Origin: Bacteroidales bacterium
GTDB lineage: Bacteria; Bacteroidota; Bacteroidia; Bacteroidales; Paludibacteraceae
Length of the DNA stretch: 12,639 nucleotides
Assembly: GCA_900768725.1 (NCBI GenBank)
Contig: CAAGDU010000013.1
Span: 1 to 12,639, forward strand
Direction of reading: 5' to 3'
Shown: positions 12,321 to 12,639 of the stretch, one piece after another
How the letters are laid out: every line of letters starts with the position of its first letter
How positions within the stretch are numbered: the stretch's first letter is position 1
Notes under the pieces: generated by a model
What the model was told of the DNA's origin: nothing
The model's database searches: none
The model's input: the letters and a program-made list of their open reading frames with translations, nothing else
Position numbers and translations under genes: made by a program

Positions 12321-12639
12321 ATGCCCTCCGTCTCTTCCAACCGCGTTAAAAATTCTCATGATCTTCTGCAGCGTCGCAGAGACTTGCGTACCAATGGTAC
12401 AAAGGCAGAAGGGGCATTATGGAAAGCATTACGGGCAAAACAGATAAATGGGTTGCAGTTCCGTAGGCAGTATGGGGTGGAGAATTATGTGTTGGATTTC
12501 TATTGTCCACGACTACAATTGGCTATTGAATTGGATGGGGAAGTGCATGAGAACTTTATTCACCGTCATGCAGATCAAGAGCGCGATTCCCTATTATGGG
12601 AACGCCATGGAATCAAGGTGTTACGGTATGAGAACAAAA
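12321..12639 (+). CDS. DUF559 endonuclease-domain protein (partial, runs off the window)
   Basis: The first 106 residues of a gene cut by the window end. It fits DUF559 (a compact PD-(D/E)XK nuclease-fold family related in shape to the very-short-patch-repair nuclease Vsr): LRTNGTKAEGALWKALRAKQ (about 22-41, the family's N-terminal 'T-AE--LW--LR' helix), LQFRRQYGVENYVLDFYCPR with D59, then LQLAIELDGEVH with E70, D72 and H77, and QERDSLLWERHGIKVLRYEN matching 'RD--L---GI-VLRF-N'. Typical members are about 115-130 residues, so perhaps 10-25 remain outside. These proteins are abundant in Bacteroidota, but I know of no established biological role. The gene is AT-richer than the pur/car genes and sits between repeats, suggesting it is accessory. 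Start: ATG at 12321, with an AT-rich leader and no clear promoter. Confidence 0.88.
   Translation, partial: MPSVSSNRVKNSHDLLQRRRDLRTNGTKAEGALWKALRAKQINGLQFRRQYGVENYVLDFYCPRLQLAIELDGEVHENFIHRHADQERDSLLWERHGIKVLRYENK

Overview
The window looks like a chromosome segment of a member of the Bacteroidota, most likely Bacteroidales. Three promoter-like sites fit the Bacteroides pattern (TTG, about 20 bases, then TAnnTTTG), and the protein styles of PurT, CarA (GICMGNQ) and CarB fit that phylum. The housekeeping genes are GC-rich at third codon positions. Several small accessory genes are visibly more AT-rich.

Layout. Positions 1-860 hold no credible gene. They are a mosaic of GC-rich hairpin repeats, including a ~208-base direct duplication and an inverted pair. 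Positions 861-2747 form an accessory island bounded by two diverged copies of a ~175-base AT-rich repeat, each ending in a Bacteroides-type promoter. Inside are a DUF4160 gene, a DUF2442 gene, a second DUF2442-like frame without an ATG start, a terminator, a 33-base tandem repeat behind its own promoter, and what look like collapsed remnants of an AAA ATPase/antitoxin/YafQ-type toxin locus.

Positions 2833-12031 carry five nucleotide-biosynthesis genes on the + strand: purT, purB, purA, carA and carB. PurT makes formylglycinamide ribonucleotide from formate. PurA and PurB take IMP to AMP, and PurB also acts earlier in the pathway. CarA/CarB make carbamoyl phosphate for pyrimidines and arginine. 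Together they serve nucleotide supply. A small four-helix-bundle (S23/IVP family) gene sits between carA and carB. After carB come more repeats and the start of a DUF559 endonuclease-domain gene that runs off the window.

The most notable signal is in the repeats. (1) A ~35-base palindromic element occurs inside the purT reading frame twice, in opposite orientations, each adding about 11 residues without breaking the frame. It also supplies the purT stop codon, and it recurs in the purB leader. (2) Most spacers of the pur/car cluster are built from short tandem repeats of 7 or 14 bases whose sequences are unrelated but whose period is the same. (3) The four-helix-bundle gene and carB are preceded by near-identical heptad leaders, as if gene plus leader had been inserted between carA and carB. 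No rRNA, tRNA or CRISPR array was seen.
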